A DNA stretch of 64,000 nt from Nannochloropsis oceanica. Lineage: Eukaryota; Sar; Eustigmatophyceae; Eustigmatales; Monodopsidaceae. The stretch covers positions 683,001 through 747,000 of the forward strand of contig CP038135.1 of the NCBI GenBank assembly GCA_004519485.1, in the 5' to 3' direction. Of this stretch, positions 11,059 to 21,755 are shown piece after piece (the stretch's first letter is position 1; every line of letters begins with the position of its first letter). Below the pieces are notes generated by a model that did not search any database, was not told the origin of the DNA, and saw only the letters and a list, made by a program, of their open reading frames with translations. Both the position numbers and the translations under genes were made by a program.

Positions 11059-13986
11059 TTATTCGATGACCACCGATTGCAACCCTTCAAACACCGGATT
11101 CGGTACCTCCAGCCGACAGAAAGTCTGCGTCCCTTCCTGTGCCCAAACCCACGAGGCTTCGGGACTCATGCCTGCACTCGGCGCCGGCTGCCAGGGGAAC
11201 CCATCCACAATCCGGACAGGGTTCCACTTCGAATCATCAAATCCCGGCAGGGTCCAATCATGTGTAAACGGCTCGGTGATCGCACACCTCCACGACGCGT
11301 CCGTCACATACTCATACCCACATAAGTTAAATTGACCCTTTATGAAGCTCCTAACTGTTTTCCTCGTATCATCCACCGCTTTGAAAGCCAGGACAATCGT
11401 GGGCGCGTTCTGGTCCAAGGCAAAGCTCGTTGTCCCTGCCGAATTGATCATCGACTGTTCTCCCCCCACCTCCTGCCCGTTGGCGTACAACCAGTTCAAC
11501 GTCGGGGAGGCAAACCGCGCAGTCGCCACCGCATTCGCCGTATCAGGGCACCAGGTCTTGACTCGGTCGTCTGACCCGCCCATGCCGGACATATCACACG
11601 TCTGAGGGACAGTCAAACGGCAGTATACAAACCCCTGGTTGGGACCGTCGCTGGCGGTGCATGTGTCCGCCCAAATGCCCTGTGCATCAGCAGGGAGGGT
11701 CGTGCAGTCCATAGACATAGCGTTGCAAGCATCCCCCTTCTTCAAAGCCTTGGCGGGCAACCAAGCAGTGTCATCAAACGTTGCAAGAGTCCAGTTTGTA
11801 TCGCCATGGGCGAAAGTGGTCGCCTTGCACTTCCACCCCGCCGCGCTCGACTTGCTGGTCCCGCACACGTCGTGCGTGGCAAAGAACGCCTTAGCCTCCG
11901 TCACAGGGACCTTAATCGCCAGTGTCACCTCTTCAGGCATAAAATTTGCAGGGGTGGGCACCAATTCCACCTGCACTTCCGTCCCGTCATTGTCAATGTA
12001 AGACCTGACCACCGGCTCAGCAGTCACTGGATTCTCCGGGTCGTAATAAACGGCCTGGATGGGGGACCACCCGAACTCGGCAGTCTGCTTGCTCACCACC
12101 TTAGGATTGTCCGTGGCCCTTCCTGCAAGCTTTCCATTCACATACACATCGGACCCTTGGAGAGCGGCCACATTCACGCTTGCCTTGGGCGTCGTCTCCA
12201 ACCCCAGCACATCCTCCCCCGCAATGGCGGTCCACAAGCCCTGGAAAGCAGGCGTTGGTAAACGGGGCTCCGGGAAGGTCAAGTTAGCATTCCCCACTGG
12301 CGCAGGGGCCAGACCGGCAGTGCTGCATGAGAGGTAGGAGATACGGGGGTAAAATTCCCTCATTTGGTGTTCGAAGAATCTAGGGTTGGAGCAGTCTTTC
12401 TCTGCTTCGCAGGCGTAGCGGACTTGTTCCAGGGATTGTTCATTGCCATTGGTCATCACCTCACGGTACACAATGCCGGGGTAGGAGCCGTCGACAGCGT
12501 CCGTGAAGCCAGACCAGTACACCTGATACCAGTTAGATGGGAGCTTACTCAGGCCGCACTTGTTAAGGGCGAGCTTGTTCTTGGCCATGATGATGGTGTA
12601 GTTCACTGCAGATTTACCCTGGTCCCAATAAAAATTTCGGAGAGACTGGTCAGATACGGTGTAGACGTTTTTACCCGGGGGGTAGAGGTTGACGAGACTG
12701 ATGGACGAGTAGCGGGAATCAGAGGCGGGGGGGATGGTGCCGGAGATGATGGTGATCATATCGGAGCCCGAAGGAAGGAGGGCACGGTTGCCGCAGGAAA
12801 TCACATGGTTTTCGTCTGGAGTTTTGAAGTACTGGGCGTCGTCATAATAGACAAAATTGTTGTCCATATTGAAAACGTCGCATTCGACCTTGACGTCCGA
12901 GAATCCCTCTTGCAGGGTGAGCTTGTCGTCGAGGAACCGCTGGATGGTCGCGTCGTTCTTGGGATTGCATGGAGCCAGATTCATCCACAACCCAGTCGCC
13001 AACACGCTAAACGCCTTCACACGCAGGGTTGGGGGAGGGACGCCACCCCATCCATCCGCTCGAATCCCATCTGCCATGATAACGCGATACACGATGATCA
13101 GCCCTGATAGCTCACTGGGTGCACTCCCGTGCGCGAAGGACTTCAGCTCGTTCGGGAAGCCCTCCTTGCCGTCGGGGGTCACGTACAGGTCGTACGTGCC
13201 AGATGCACCAGTAACGGAAGGGCCAGCCACAAAGGGATTTACACCCGTGGCGGGCACGATGTCCGTGTCGGCGATCATGTCAACGTATGTCACCTTTTGA
13301 TTGGCCACTGCGTAGGTGGCGTAGGAGAAGGCGCGAGACTGAGGGAATTCACCCTTAAAATTGAAAACCGTTGCGCTGGTGGTGGGCACATATTGGATAT
13401 GCAATGCCTCCTTTCCGTCACGAAACTTCATGTCTACCCCATCTCCGCCGCTTGTCATTTGGAACGCGCACGTCATGTCCAGGGAGGTCAAAAGCTTGCC
13501 AAAGGCTGCCGAGATTTCCTCCGGGTCCTGGCTCGTAAATGCGCTACCGTAAACATTCAAGGCACTATCCGGGTTGGAAGTCCCCGTCATGAAGGTCATG
13601 AAGAACCCTGTCATCATATCAATCATCCCCTTGGATCCGAAATTCCAGGTCAATCCATCACCCAGAGACGTGCCAGAGCCCCGCCCCATGTTCATCACGG
13701 GGCCTCCAACCGTACTGCCTTGATTTACAGCCGGCGCATCATTTACTGAAAGATCATTCTCGATTTCAGCAGCCAGACCAGGGCTTACGCCACTCATGCT
13801 TGTTCCTTTGCTCACCGCAAGGCCCTTAGCGATGGCGCTGGCCCCTGCCATTAACGAGCTCGCATCCACCGCGTCTACCACTCCCGAGGATAGTTTGTAG
13901 GGGTTATCTGGCTGGATGTTCCATGCAGGGAGAGTCACCACCATAAGCAGGGTCGCGATTCTCGACGTGCTCAGAAGACGCGCCAT
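11059..13986 (-). CDS. Large secreted protein with two galactose-binding-like C-terminal modules
   Basis: Single exon, 975 residues. The start at 13986 gives a clear signal peptide (MARLLSTSRIATLLMVVTLP); the frame is open 45 bp further upstream. About residues 205-310 carry a block shared with the 748-residue protein at 48.9-51.5 kb: SRAFSYATYAV, DMIADTDIVPATGVNPF, G-Y-D-L-Y-V, GFPNELKSFAHG and SGLIIVYRVIM. About 500-580 shares a second block (YPGIVYREVMTNG; PRFFEHQMREFYPRISY). The C-terminal 350 residues contain two copies of a module with YVNGK/YANGQ, a Cys-x-n-W-x-C motif, W-T-L-x-x-FDD-x-x-W and a closing W followed by YCRLTVP or FCRLEVP. This pattern resembles galactose-binding-fold (lectin-like) domains. 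Many cysteines suit an extracellular or cell-wall location. The N-terminal family is known to me only as uncharacterised proteins with an ARY-SF-x-YD signature. No enzyme motif is seen. Confidence 0.85.
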   Translation of the reverse strand: MARLLSTSRIATLLMVVTLPAWNIQPDNPYKLSSGVVDAVDASSLMAGASAIAKGLAVSKGTSMSGVSPGLAAEIENDLSVNDAPAVNQGSTVGGPVMNMGRGSGTSLGDGLTWNFGSKGMIDMMTGFFMTFMTGTSNPDSALNVYGSAFTSQDPEEISAAFGKLLTSLDMTCAFQMTSGGDGVDMKFRDGKEALHIQYVPTTSATVFNFKGEFPQSRAFSYATYAVANQKVTYVDMIADTDIVPATGVNPFVAGPSVTGASGTYDLYVTPDGKEGFPNELKSFAHGSAPSELSGLIIVYRVIMADGIRADGWGGVPPPTLRVKAFSVLATGLWMNLAPCNPKNDATIQRFLDDKLTLQEGFSDVKVECDVFNMDNNFVYYDDAQYFKTPDENHVISCGNRALLPSGSDMITIISGTIPPASDSRYSSISLVNLYPPGKNVYTVSDQSLRNFYWDQGKSAVNYTIIMAKNKLALNKCGLSKLPSNWYQVYWSGFTDAVDGSYPGIVYREVMTNGNEQSLEQVRYACEAEKDCSNPRFFEHQMREFYPRISYLSCSTAGLAPAPVGNANLTFPEPRLPTPAFQGLWTAIAGEDVLGLETTPKASVNVAALQGSDVYVNGKLAGRATDNPKVVSKQTAEFGWSPIQAVYYDPENPVTAEPVVRSYIDNDGTEVQVELVPTPANFMPEEVTLAIKVPVTEAKAFFATHDVCGTSKSSAAGWKCKATTFAHGDTNWTLATFDDTAWLPAKALKKGDACNAMSMDCTTLPADAQGIWADTCTASDGPNQGFVYCRLTVPQTCDMSGMGGSDDRVKTWCPDTANAVATARFASPTLNWLYANGQEVGGEQSMINSAGTTSFALDQNAPTIVLAFKAVDDTRKTVRSFIKGQFNLCGYEYVTDASWRCAITEPFTHDWTLPGFDDSKWNPVRIVDGFPWQPAPSAGMSPEASWVWAQEGTQTFCRLEVPNPVFEGLQSVVIE

Positions 13987-14927
13987 GTCTAACGCTCTCA
14001 GTAAATGTGGATCGTCGCTGAGCCTCCACACTACTGCACTAAAAGGCGAGGATGAAGAACGAAACGCTTCTGCTGTCCCTTTCCTGTGTTATGTTAATGT
14101 AAAAATAAGAAGCATGCTATAGTAGTGGTCGTGGATGTGGCATTCGATTTAGTGAAGATGAAGTGGACCTGTGGATCGGGGGGGCAGGAGTGGAGGAGCA
14201 GGACGAGACTGCCCTAGCTGTGGCACCACTTCTCGAGTCTTGTGTGCCATATAATGGCCAGGTACAGGAAGGTCGAGTTGGAGAGTGTACAATTATGATT
14301 TGTTTATAGGTTTGGAAGTTGCGACCGGCGCCTGGATTGTTTCGTTCCGGTGGGAAAACAACGCACACGAGAGAACAAACGAGGAAGCATCGAGACGTTG
14401 GCGGCCCACACTCAAACCTTTTTAAAACAAAGGTGACGCGCAAGATGCCACCCCATGCCACGAACAGGGCATACAAACGTCGTGTAGAGTTGTATCGATG
14501 CTGTCATGGGGCGTGGCATGGAAATGCAAACGGGAGAAGGACGATCAAGCTCCTCACACAAAACGATTGCCCCGACCGTTGGAAGGCATCTACTTCTTGG
14601 TTTTGGAATTTGACATAATTTTACATGGCTCCCACGCAACCTGTATTGATAACCACGTACACATGCCATCGATGACGACCCCATATACATGCTTTCAATG
14701 ATGGTCCCATACTCATACTATTGGTGACGACAGCACACGCATGCTATCGATGACGACCACGTACACCAGCAGATATTCCTTAAGTTGCTATCTTCATTGC
14801 ATGTCGTTGTTGCTGCTGACTTGACTCCTGCCTATCTTCATACGCTTGCTTCCTTATTCACAGACACATACACACTCTACATGTACACATACCCTCACGC
14901 TTCGGCTTAACCCCTACCACACTAAAC
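13987..14927. other. Intergenic, contains a minisatellite
   Basis: 941 bp between two minus-strand genes: promoter side of the secreted-protein gene and terminator side is that gene's neighbour at 14928. Apart from the 26-bp repeat array (listed separately) I see no gene. A 99-codon frame at 14319-14618 has chance-like composition. Confidence 0.6.
14644..14770 (+). repeat. 26-bp minisatellite, about five units
   Basis: Four consecutive 26-bp units occupy 14667-14692, 14693-14718, 14719-14744 and 14745-14770, preceded by a 23-bp unit at 14644-14666 that lacks three bases. The consensus is close to TATCGATGACGACC-ACRYACATGC with about 60-80% identity between units. A sixth, weaker unit may lie just upstream (about 14620-14643). 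The period is not a multiple of three, so the array is not a coding repeat. Confidence 0.85.
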
Positions 14928-16355
14928 TCAAGACTTGGCCGACAACACCATACCTTTAACCTTTCGATCGTCGGCAAATAGCCGTGCCATTACCTCCTTC
15001 GGTGTTGGAATCACCTGATGGTGCCTCCCCTTTAATTTTCTACCAGAGCCACCAGCAGCAGCCACGGCGTCTAAATCTCTGTCTTGCAGAAGGGTGGGCG
15101 CCGCCCGACAATCGTGCGTCACGCATTGCCATTGACTCGAAAACGGTACATCAAGGAAGAGGAATGACGAGGAGTCTCCTGCGAGTTTGCTAACAGTAAT
15201 ATTACTTTCCCTCTTCTTGTTGCTAGAGATGGCGGTGAGGGAGGGAGGTTGATGTCTATTGTGACTGTAGTTGCTGCTGCTGCTGTTGTTGCTGCTGACG
15301 CGTCGTGGATGTGTTGTGAGCGCGGTGCATTTTTGCGAGGCAAGGGTAAGTGGAGAATAGAAGAAGGATGCCAATGACGTGCACGTTTCCTGTCCATGAG
15401 GCGATTTGTTCTCCTCGGTCTCTTCCTTAGTTCTCCGCACCAACGCTAACATCACCCCTCCAATCACAAGACAGCATTGTATGAAAAGACCGAGAAAGGA
15501 TAAGAAGACGAGGGCGTCCTTAGCCGTAATTTTCACCCAGTAATATGTGATGAGAATTTCTAAAAGCCGCGTACGGGAATAGTAGGTTTGTTGCCGGATT
15601 TTGGACAGCCAGGAGTTATAAAAGGTGGAAAAGGAGAAAGAAGAAGAGGAAGGGGAGGAAAAGAAGGTGGAGGAGGAGGCCAAAGTGTGTGAGGGAAGAT
15701 GGATCCTAAGGACGATGGAGAGCTGCATGGCAGTTGCTGTTGTGTGTGCGTGGTGGGAATGGAAGGGAAAATGTGAGGAAGGGAGGGGGTTAGACAAACG
15801 ACAGCTGATGGGTCCTCTTCCTTCCTGCCATCAAGCATATGCGTATTTCCCTCTGTGTAGCTTCATACCTGGAGGATACACGACTTTCGAGCCAAGACGC
15901 TGGCGAGGCGTGTCAATGGTATGCGCCGTGACCCAGCATGGCTGCAGTGTTTGAAGCTGGTGTCTGTCGGCGGCGAATGTCCATGCGGGCTGCGCCTGCT
16001 TTTGCTTTGAAGACAGCGCGTCTACGTGCGCCAGTGAAGAGGTAAAGAGAGAAGTGAGCGTGTAAGTGCTGTTGAGAGTGAAGGCTGCTGAGGTCGATGC
16101 GCACGTGAAGCGAATGTCTAGCGGGATGGGGTGTATGGGTGTAGGAGAGGGGGAGAGAAGGAGGGAGACTTGAACGAGGACATTCTGATTAAGCAGCGGC
16201 AGGGGCGGGAAAAGCGTCGAATCGGCTGCGACAATTGGTAGAAAGAATTGCAACAGCAGCAGCAGAAGGAATGAAGCAGGGACGAGAAGGAGGGTGGCTG
16301 AAGTCGTGGAGGCTGCCAAGCGAGCCAAGGCCGCGGGGAGCACACGGTTCTGCAT
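14928..16355 (-). CDS. Single-pass type I membrane protein, unrecognised
   Basis: Two exons, 16355-15869 and 15736-14928, joined in phase 1 (CTCCAG|GTATGA to AACAG|CAACTG), give 431 residues. The N-terminus is a long signal peptide (about 1-44, with SFLLLLLLQFFLPIVA then ADSTLF). A lumenal part of ~215 residues follows, with one N-x-T site (LNSTYT), a CASTSAAF stretch and a single-exon run ending VVYPP. Exon 2 gives a Ser-rich stretch, a conserved-looking SWLSKIRQQTYYSRTRLLEI segment and one membrane helix (about 260-285, LVFLSFLGLFIQCCLVIGGV). A cytoplasmic tail of ~150 polar residues ends with a basic region. No family is recognised. A Golgi/ER receptor or nuclear-envelope protein would fit the topology, but that is a guess. 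Confidence 0.65.
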
Positions 16356-16947
16356 GGGAGCAGCAAGGGAGAATCAAGCAGCTCTTGTATCCTTCCCTTG
16401 AAGGGAGAGGAGTTTAGAAGAGAAGAGGAGGATGAAGTGTTGACGGCTGAAATCTAGAGTGTGAGAGGAAGGGGACGAAGGCAAGTAGGGTGGGAGGGAA
16501 AGAACTTGGGCTTGGTGTGGTTCAAATGACTGATGAAATGAGAAGGATACAGACGACTGTGAAAGAGTGTTGGACACTCTCAACCTAATGCGTTCAATTC
16601 ATTTTATTATAAATTAGCGAAGAACGCTCTCATGATGGTAGGGAGGTGGGGAGGTTCTGATGCTGTGGCTCAAGGCACCTGTGCCGACGAGAAGCGAAGG
16701 AATTCGCCTGTGGGCATGTCATTAATCCAGAAAATGTGCGATCAGCTGTTAGGATGTCTGCTGTTTGTTGGTGCTTATGAGGGAGCACCTGATACACAGA
16801 AGCAACAAGAAGAAGAGAGAAGAGTGTTCCAGTTTCTCCTCTCGCCTTCAACTTCTGTCTCAAGGCAGCTCTTCACCATACATTCTTTCTTTTGCTATCG
16901 CCTCACATTTTGTACACGCTCACAACATACACAAGCACAAGGCATCC
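16356..16947. other. Divergent intergenic region
   Basis: 592 bp between the start codons of the type I membrane protein and the S1-domain protein, presumably both promoters. No element can be named with confidence. Confidence 0.5.
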
Positions 16948-19171
16948 ATGCAGCAAAGAAGACACACCTCTGCCCAAGTGGCAGCGCTGCTCGTCCTTCT
17001 CCTTGTTCCTACCACCCCGTTCCTCTTCAAGCCTGCTCCATCCACTCACATGGCCCGCCAGCACAAACGTCCTCTGATAATGCAATACGCAAATGATTTG
17101 GAAGGGGAAGGCGCAAAACCCACCACCACGATCGAGATTCATCCTCCCCTCCCTGCTGCTGTCCAGGTGGAGGCAGAAGTGGAAGCGGCAAGGTAAGAAG
17201 AGGACGAGGACAGTATCCATTCCGAATCGCGCACCAATATTTGTGTCTCTATCGGTGGCTAGCATGAGCAGGTGGTTCAGCCCTTCTCCCGTATCATTAC
17301 CTCTGGCCCCCTCCTTCACCAGCCGCAGCAGGCTTGAGCATCGGCCCCGTTCACTCCCATCTTATCTTATGACTCGAAAGCATAGGCCACTCCTGATACA
17401 TACTCCTCATGACCAACCCTCCATTCCTCATTACTACCCTTTATTCCAGGTCCAAACACGCCCAGAGCATGACGCTCCTCCAGGATCTGCGGCCAGGCAT
17501 GCGTCTTCATGGTGGGGTGGTGGGTGTGACAGATTTTGCTGCGTTCTTAGACGTGAAAGTGGTGCGAAAAGGACCCGGTGGGAAGGTGAGTGCTGCAGTG
17601 CATCGGCTATGGAAAAGGAGATAGGGGAACGGAAAATGAAGGAAGGAGGGGGAAAAGAGACAATTGTGTAGAGTAGGCATGCTGGATTATGCAGCTTTTT
17701 TTGTGGTGGAGGGTGTGCGGCATGGGCCAGGAGGGAAGCAGAGCGTCGATACAAAGAGAAGGAAGAAATGGAGAAAAGAGAGGAAAGGGGTATGAGAATG
17801 TCCATGAGCGAAGCACCCGCGCTACAGACAATGCATGCAATGGATGCATGCAGTCTGGCCCGCAGGTTACCAATGCCGTCAGTCGCTCAACCTGCGGTCG
17901 TATCAACGCCAGACTCTCATCCAATTAATTAAAGGCGGGCCTTTCTGCAAGCTCGAGGCGTGCAGCTACAACGCCATCCGCCTGCACCATCCCTTTTCCG
18001 CTTTTTCCCTCTCTCCACGTTTGGGCCTGTAACAGATGGTATTATTTAAAGCCGTGCGTTTACCTCTTCACCCCCCATCCTCCCTCCCACCCTCCCTCCC
18101 CTCCCTGCAGCTGGTCCGCTGCAACGCCATGCTCCATCCCCACGACGTGCCCCCCGGCACCACTCTCATCCGTGACGCTCCCCCTGGCCAAGCCCGTCAA
18201 CAGCAACCCACGCCTCTCGAGACCGACCCCGCAGTCATCCGTCGCGGTATCCATGTCACCGTGTACGTCAAGGACGTTTTCCCCAACTCCGGGAGGTTCT
18301 CGGTCACGCTCGACCCGACCGTGGACAAACAAAAGGTGGTGATCGCTCGAAGGCAGAAGCGAGAATTGAGCAAGAAGAGGAACAAGGTTAAAAAGCTGGA
18401 GGGGGTCGAGGAAGGATTGGAGAAGAAGGCGCAAGTTGTGAAGGTATGTGGTTGAGAGGGAGGAAGGGAAGGAGGGAGGGGCACGTTATGGCTTGGTTAA
18501 AAGGGGGCTGTGATGTTATTAGACGAGAACAGCAATATGTCAAAGAATATAGGGGATAGGGACGGAGGGAGGGGTGAAGGGACGGAGGAGGGAATCGAAT
18601 TTCTCTATTTTCCAATTTGTAGAAGTCCACAATTTCTTCCATTCGTTTTCACCTTTTTGTTGACACGCAACACCAACACCGCACAGCTTTTGCGGACAGC
18701 CTTGCTGGTCGATATTGGTCTACCCGTGCCAGCCTTTCTTCCACATAGCAGCATCCCAGAATCGGTGCCCTTGGAGGTGCGTCTGTGTCTGTGTGGATTT
18801 GTGGATATCTGGGGGGGGGTGCTTGCTCGTCGTCGTGTTTCTGGCTGTTTTTTTTTTCCTCCCGGGCATTTCACCAGGTATCATGATTTGACACCAAGAG
18901 TCGAATCAGTGCACGACAGTTATATCCACATGCTTCATCATCATATTTGCACTTATTTGGACAACGCGACTGACCTCCTGTCCCCCTTCCCTTTCCTTCC
19001 TCTTCCCCTTTTTTCCTCCTGTTGCCCCCTCTCTCAAAAACAAAGGACGTGCGTCAAGTAGGCGTATTAATGACAGTGCGTTTAAGCGAAAAGACGGACA
19101 AGCAAATCAAATGTGAGATGATGAGGCTCTTACCCCCCACATCTACAGCGCCAGGCAGGGTGGATGAGTGA
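16948..19171 (+). CDS. S1-domain RNA-binding protein, probably plastid-targeted
   Basis: Five exons: 16948-17192, 17450-17585, 18111-18443, 18687-18776 and 19046-19171, giving 309 residues with all junctions in frame. The N-terminus reads as a signal peptide followed by a Phe-led transit sequence (VAALLVLLLVPTTPF then LFKPAPS), the bipartite pattern used for complex plastids of heterokont algae. Two S1-like OB-fold repeats follow: LRPGMRLHGGVVGVTDFAAF near residue 90 and the C-terminal AQVVKLLRTALLVDIGLPVP to about 280. A basic Lys-rich stretch (RRQKRELSKKRNKVKKLEG) separates them. S1 repeats bind single-stranded RNA, as in plastid ribosomal protein S1 and related translation factors. Exons 4 and 5 are short and were chosen by splice sites and frame. 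The 525-bp intron 2 is long and could hide another exon. Confidence 0.7.
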
Positions 19172-19448
19172 TGAGTGAAATAAGAAGTACCACATGTCAC
19201 ACAAAGGACGACGACGACGATGTTGTTTAGTGAAGATAACAAGGAAAAGGTGGTAGAAAAAGCACACGCACGGTATCAAAATCGAAAGACAAGATACGTA
19301 AACCCTTAAAGCAAGTGGAGAAGAAAAAGATATGAAGCCATGAACGAACAAACAAACACAAAAACAAAAACAAAAACAACTTCCAGCCCCACCTCCCTCC
19401 CCCCCCCCCCCCCTCCCCGCATCCTCCTCTCTCATCCCCACACATTAT
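19172..19448. other. Convergent spacer
   Basis: 277 bp between the ends of the S1 gene and the transposase gene. It contains a poly-C run near 19399-19413 and an (ACAAAA)n-like stretch near 19354-19380. I see no inverted repeat matching the other side of the transposase gene. Confidence 0.5.
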
Positions 19449-21141
19449 CTACATCTCCTTAGCCACGTCCGGCTGGCCAGCGTTATACCAGGCAGCGAGA
19501 TGCTTCAAAAAGATCTTCACCGGATCCTTATGCTCCCACTTAGGGTGGTTTTGAAGCAGCCGCATGTAGCAGACCTCCGCCAGACGCCGGTTGTAATGCA
19601 AGTCCTTTCCCTTGATACCACAGACGGGGATGCCCTTTGCGCGGGCCCACTTCCACGTCCCCTCGATCGTCTGTGTGTGAACGATTCGGGAGGCCCGGAC
19701 GCGGGGGTCATCCGAACCATAGACCACAAACTGACCCCGGCTGTGATTGACAGTGCTGTGCAGGTAGCCTTCCCGCCGCAGCCCTGCATAGCACCGCGCC
19801 TCGTCCGTCAAAATGTGCGTGCCACGGCGTACGTACTTCCGAATGAAGCGCATGACCGTGGACTTGTCACGGCGGCCATGGAATATAGGCCGAAAGATGC
19901 AAAGACCCTGCGTGCGTTTCGCCTGCGGCTTCTTCCGCAGCACGGCCCCAAGCACCCATCCTTTCCGCTGGGCGGCTCCTCGACGGCCTCGACCGTACTT
20001 TCTTTTGGCGAACTTCGCCTCATCGATCTCCACGCACAAACCCGGGCCGCCCATCTTGAAATGAGACTCTCCACGCCGGCATGCTGGATGCAGCGGTCCG
20101 ATTACGACCCATGAGGCCACCTGCCGGAACATATCGAAGATTTCCGTCGGCGTGTTTTTGCTGCACCCGTACTCGTTGGCCAGCCACTCGCACCCCACAC
20201 GTCCAGCCATCCATTCCACCACAAAAGCAAGGAAGATATCCTGGAAGTTGCGGTTCTCCAGCACGCTGTGGTGCACCGCAGTGAGCTTCTTCTGGCACCG
20301 AGAGCACCTGCGCGATTAAGAGTGAAGAGAATATTCGAGGAAATTATCAATAAAACTTGTCCTTACATTCCGCAGATGCAACATCTGTCCTTTCACCCCT
20401 AGACTACAGCTGTGCAACTTACTTGAAGACGGTGGACACCTTACTTCGCTTGGTAGACCCGTACTTCGTGGCCGGTTCAGGGCCATGGGTAATCTCCACC
20501 ACCCCCCCGGCCGCTGGGGCATCCTGGTCGAGGTCCTTGGCCACGGAGTTAATGCCCTTACCTGCCTGTGAATGTAACACAGCGGCCTGTGTCGCGTACT
20601 GCGCCTTGAGCTCCGGTCTGCGAGCCCTTGAAGCCCGCTCGAAGAGCACCTTCGCCCGGTCATAGAGGCTCTTCAGATTTTTCATACGTTTCGCCTTAGC
20701 AGCACACGCCGCCTTCAGGTCCCGCACCCCCAAAGCAGCTTGCATCTGCTTGGCTGATCCATCCTTCGTGCGCAAATTTACAGGGCGCATCTTTTTAGGA
20801 TACGCACTGTCACAGTGGCAAATGGGTTGCTTGTTGGGGATGAGGCCTATGTTTACCAGAAACTGGTGCCGCAGAAGGAGGAGATCGGGGTCCCGCCCAA
20901 GGGCCTTTGCGGTAGTTAGAGTCATGCACGTCTTCTCGTCCAAGATCTCCTCCAGCACTGCTTTAGCGCCAGGCTGCGTTTTTACGTTGAGCACTCGTGC
21001 GTTCACACGCTTGTTAGCTCCCTCATCACCCCTGAGGGTTGCTAAAATTCCCTCCAGATCAGCAAAAAGCGGCCTGTCAGGATTGCAGAAGCGATGGCTT
21101 CCCAGGTCTCCAAATTTAGGGTCCGAATTTGGGGCCGGCAT
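19449..21141 (-). CDS. Merlin/IS1595-type DDE transposase gene, catalytic residues intact
   Basis: Two exons, 21141-20423 and 20307-19449, spliced through a 115-bp intron (TTCAA|GTAAGT to CGCAG|GTGCTC), give 525 residues from the first ATG. The frame is open upstream to 21264 without another ATG. The splice restores a zinc-ribbon-like KCSRCQKKL at the start of the IS1595-type domain. The catalytic part has the expected order: CVEIDEAKFAKRKYGRGR (first Asp), HILTDEARCYAGLRREGY (second Asp) with STVNHS after it, and VHTQTIEGTWKW (Glu, preceded by the family His). The N-terminal ~280 residues are an extra Lys/Ala-rich region with a CHC motif (QPICHCDSAYPKKM) that I do not recognise. No stop or frame break is seen. 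No flanking inverted repeats or target duplications were found by eye. It lies only 278 bp from one host gene and about 600 bp from another, so it may be a settled host gene. Confidence 0.85.
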
Positions 21142-21755
21142 GGGTGTCTGGGGGATGAAGGCGGGCAAAGCTCTGCTGCAAGGATTAAGAGGATGGCGGA
21201 AAATTTCCCCCGCGCGCGCAAGTGCTGAGTGCTTTTTAGAGCGAGAGCTTGCACCCAAATTCACCCTGTGGTCATAATTGGCAAGTTATATTAAGTATAT
21301 AAATTTTACCAGAAATTTGATAGAAAGAGGCAGTGAATACCAACCAAAGCCCGCACAAAGCCCCAGTGAGTGAGGTAAAAGAAAGGGAGAACGTAGAACA
21401 AATAGCATAACAAAACGGCTACGACCGCTTTTCGCGCTCTCAGTGCTTTTCATCCTAAATTTCTCATCTCCAGACCTGAATCACGCACGGTATCCACACG
21501 TAATACACAAAAAGCTCCTATATAAATGTTCAGGACGCTTCAAAGATCACGTCCATGCAGTTTGATTGGACACGGGCCCTTATATGTGACTTTTTGAGCG
21601 ATCGACTGACCGGTACTGCATTCTGTGATCAGGCCAGTAACGCTCTCGCCAACCGAGACTTCTCTTGCCTTCTTTCGCGTGGCCGGGGCACCGTGGCTCT
21701 CTTCCCTTCCACATCACATCCGCACCCTTGCCTCATAGTCACAGAGTCAAGCAAG
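21142..21755. other. Divergent intergenic region
   Basis: 614 bp between the transposase-gene ATG and RAD23. The first 123 bp (21142-21264) are open in the transposase frame and may be coding. 21280-21310 is AT-rich (TTATATTAAGTATATAAATT) and could include a promoter or the end of a former element. Confidence 0.5.

Noticed and set aside
13987-14031. Fifteen-residue N-terminal extension of the large secreted protein
   Set aside because: Starting at 13986 places a clean signal peptide at the N-terminus. The extension would bury it.
17835-18032. Possible extra exon inside the long intron of the S1-domain gene
   Set aside because: The frame has no recognisable content, and skipping it keeps the reading frame of the S1 repeats.
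19172-21755. Terminal inverted repeats around the transposase gene
   Set aside because: I compared the two flanks by eye in both orientations and found no convincing match.
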